Source: Sporosarcina sp.
Lineage (GTDB): Bacteria > Bacillota > Bacilli > Bacillales_A > Planococcaceae
NCBI GenBank assembly: GCA_029257435.1
Contig: JARIBI010000057.1
Coordinates: forward strand, 1 to 41,995
Direction of reading: 5' to 3'
DNA: 41,995 nt
How positions within the stretch are numbered: position 1 is the stretch's first letter; every line of letters begins with the position of its first letter. The notes beneath the pieces are model-generated. The model worked only from the letters and a program-made list of their open reading frames with translations, had not been told where the DNA came from and did no database searches. This document shows positions 41,994 through 41,995 of this stretch, one piece after another. The position numbers and the translations under genes were made by a program.

Positions 41994-41995
41994 AA

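Overview
The window looks like chromosomal DNA of a low-GC, Gram-positive member of the Bacillales, most like a Planococcaceae/Sporosarcina-type organism. Evidence: AGGAGG-type ribosome binding sites with frequent TTG/GTG starts, a SigL-sized RpoN, a YkyA lipoprotein, a Bacillus-like amiE-nagZ-namZ muropeptide-recycling set, and GabR. The genus is inferred from gene content only. I ran no database search; family calls come from motifs I can read.

Layout. (1) 27-1325: rpoN (sigma-54), then a small membrane protein. (2) 2045-12956: a trans-4-hydroxy-proline/D-proline catabolic island. A six-gene minus-strand operon (DAO-family FAD oxidoreductase, Cys/Cys proline-racemase-family epimerase, a paralogue lacking both catalytic cysteines, NhaC-family carrier, DapA-family deaminase, aldehyde dehydrogenase) faces a plus-strand sigma-54 activator. 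That activator is followed by three overlapping genes for accessory dehydrogenase subunits (BFD-type [2Fe-2S], ferredoxin-like [2Fe-2S], FAD/NAD). Textbook -24/-12 promoters lie upstream of both catabolic units. (3) 13268-17161: ornithine-cyclodeaminase-family reductase, XRE-cupin regulator, dicarboxylate/amino-acid symporter and another racemase. (4) 17447-19018: a decayed TauE/SafE permease and an orphan, degenerate response regulator. (5) 19567-26735: YkyA lipoprotein, polysaccharide deacetylase and the muropeptide rescue operon. (6) 27358-30619: an aldehyde dehydrogenase relic, acyl-CoA dehydrogenase, class III CoA-transferase, DUF3870-type protein. (7) 30957-35975: a second sigma-54 activator divergent from a proline racemase (third -24/-12 promoter), proline dehydrogenase and a LIVCS-family carrier. 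(8) 36186-41804: GABA catabolism (gabT, permease, gabD) divergent from gabR.

How it fits together. Hydroxyproline is epimerised to the D form, oxidised by a flavin/iron-sulfur dehydrogenase, deaminated to 2-oxoglutarate semialdehyde and oxidised to 2-oxoglutarate. D/L-proline is interconverted and oxidised by proline dehydrogenase; GABA goes to succinate. RpoN and its dependent promoters and activators lie within one 33-kb stretch. The most unusual items are the cysteine-less racemase paralogue kept inside the hydroxyproline operon, the GAFSGA variant in its activator, two families of dispersed repeats (a 128-bp pair and a roughly 63-bp palindromic element in three copies), and extra domains on the muropeptide enzymes.
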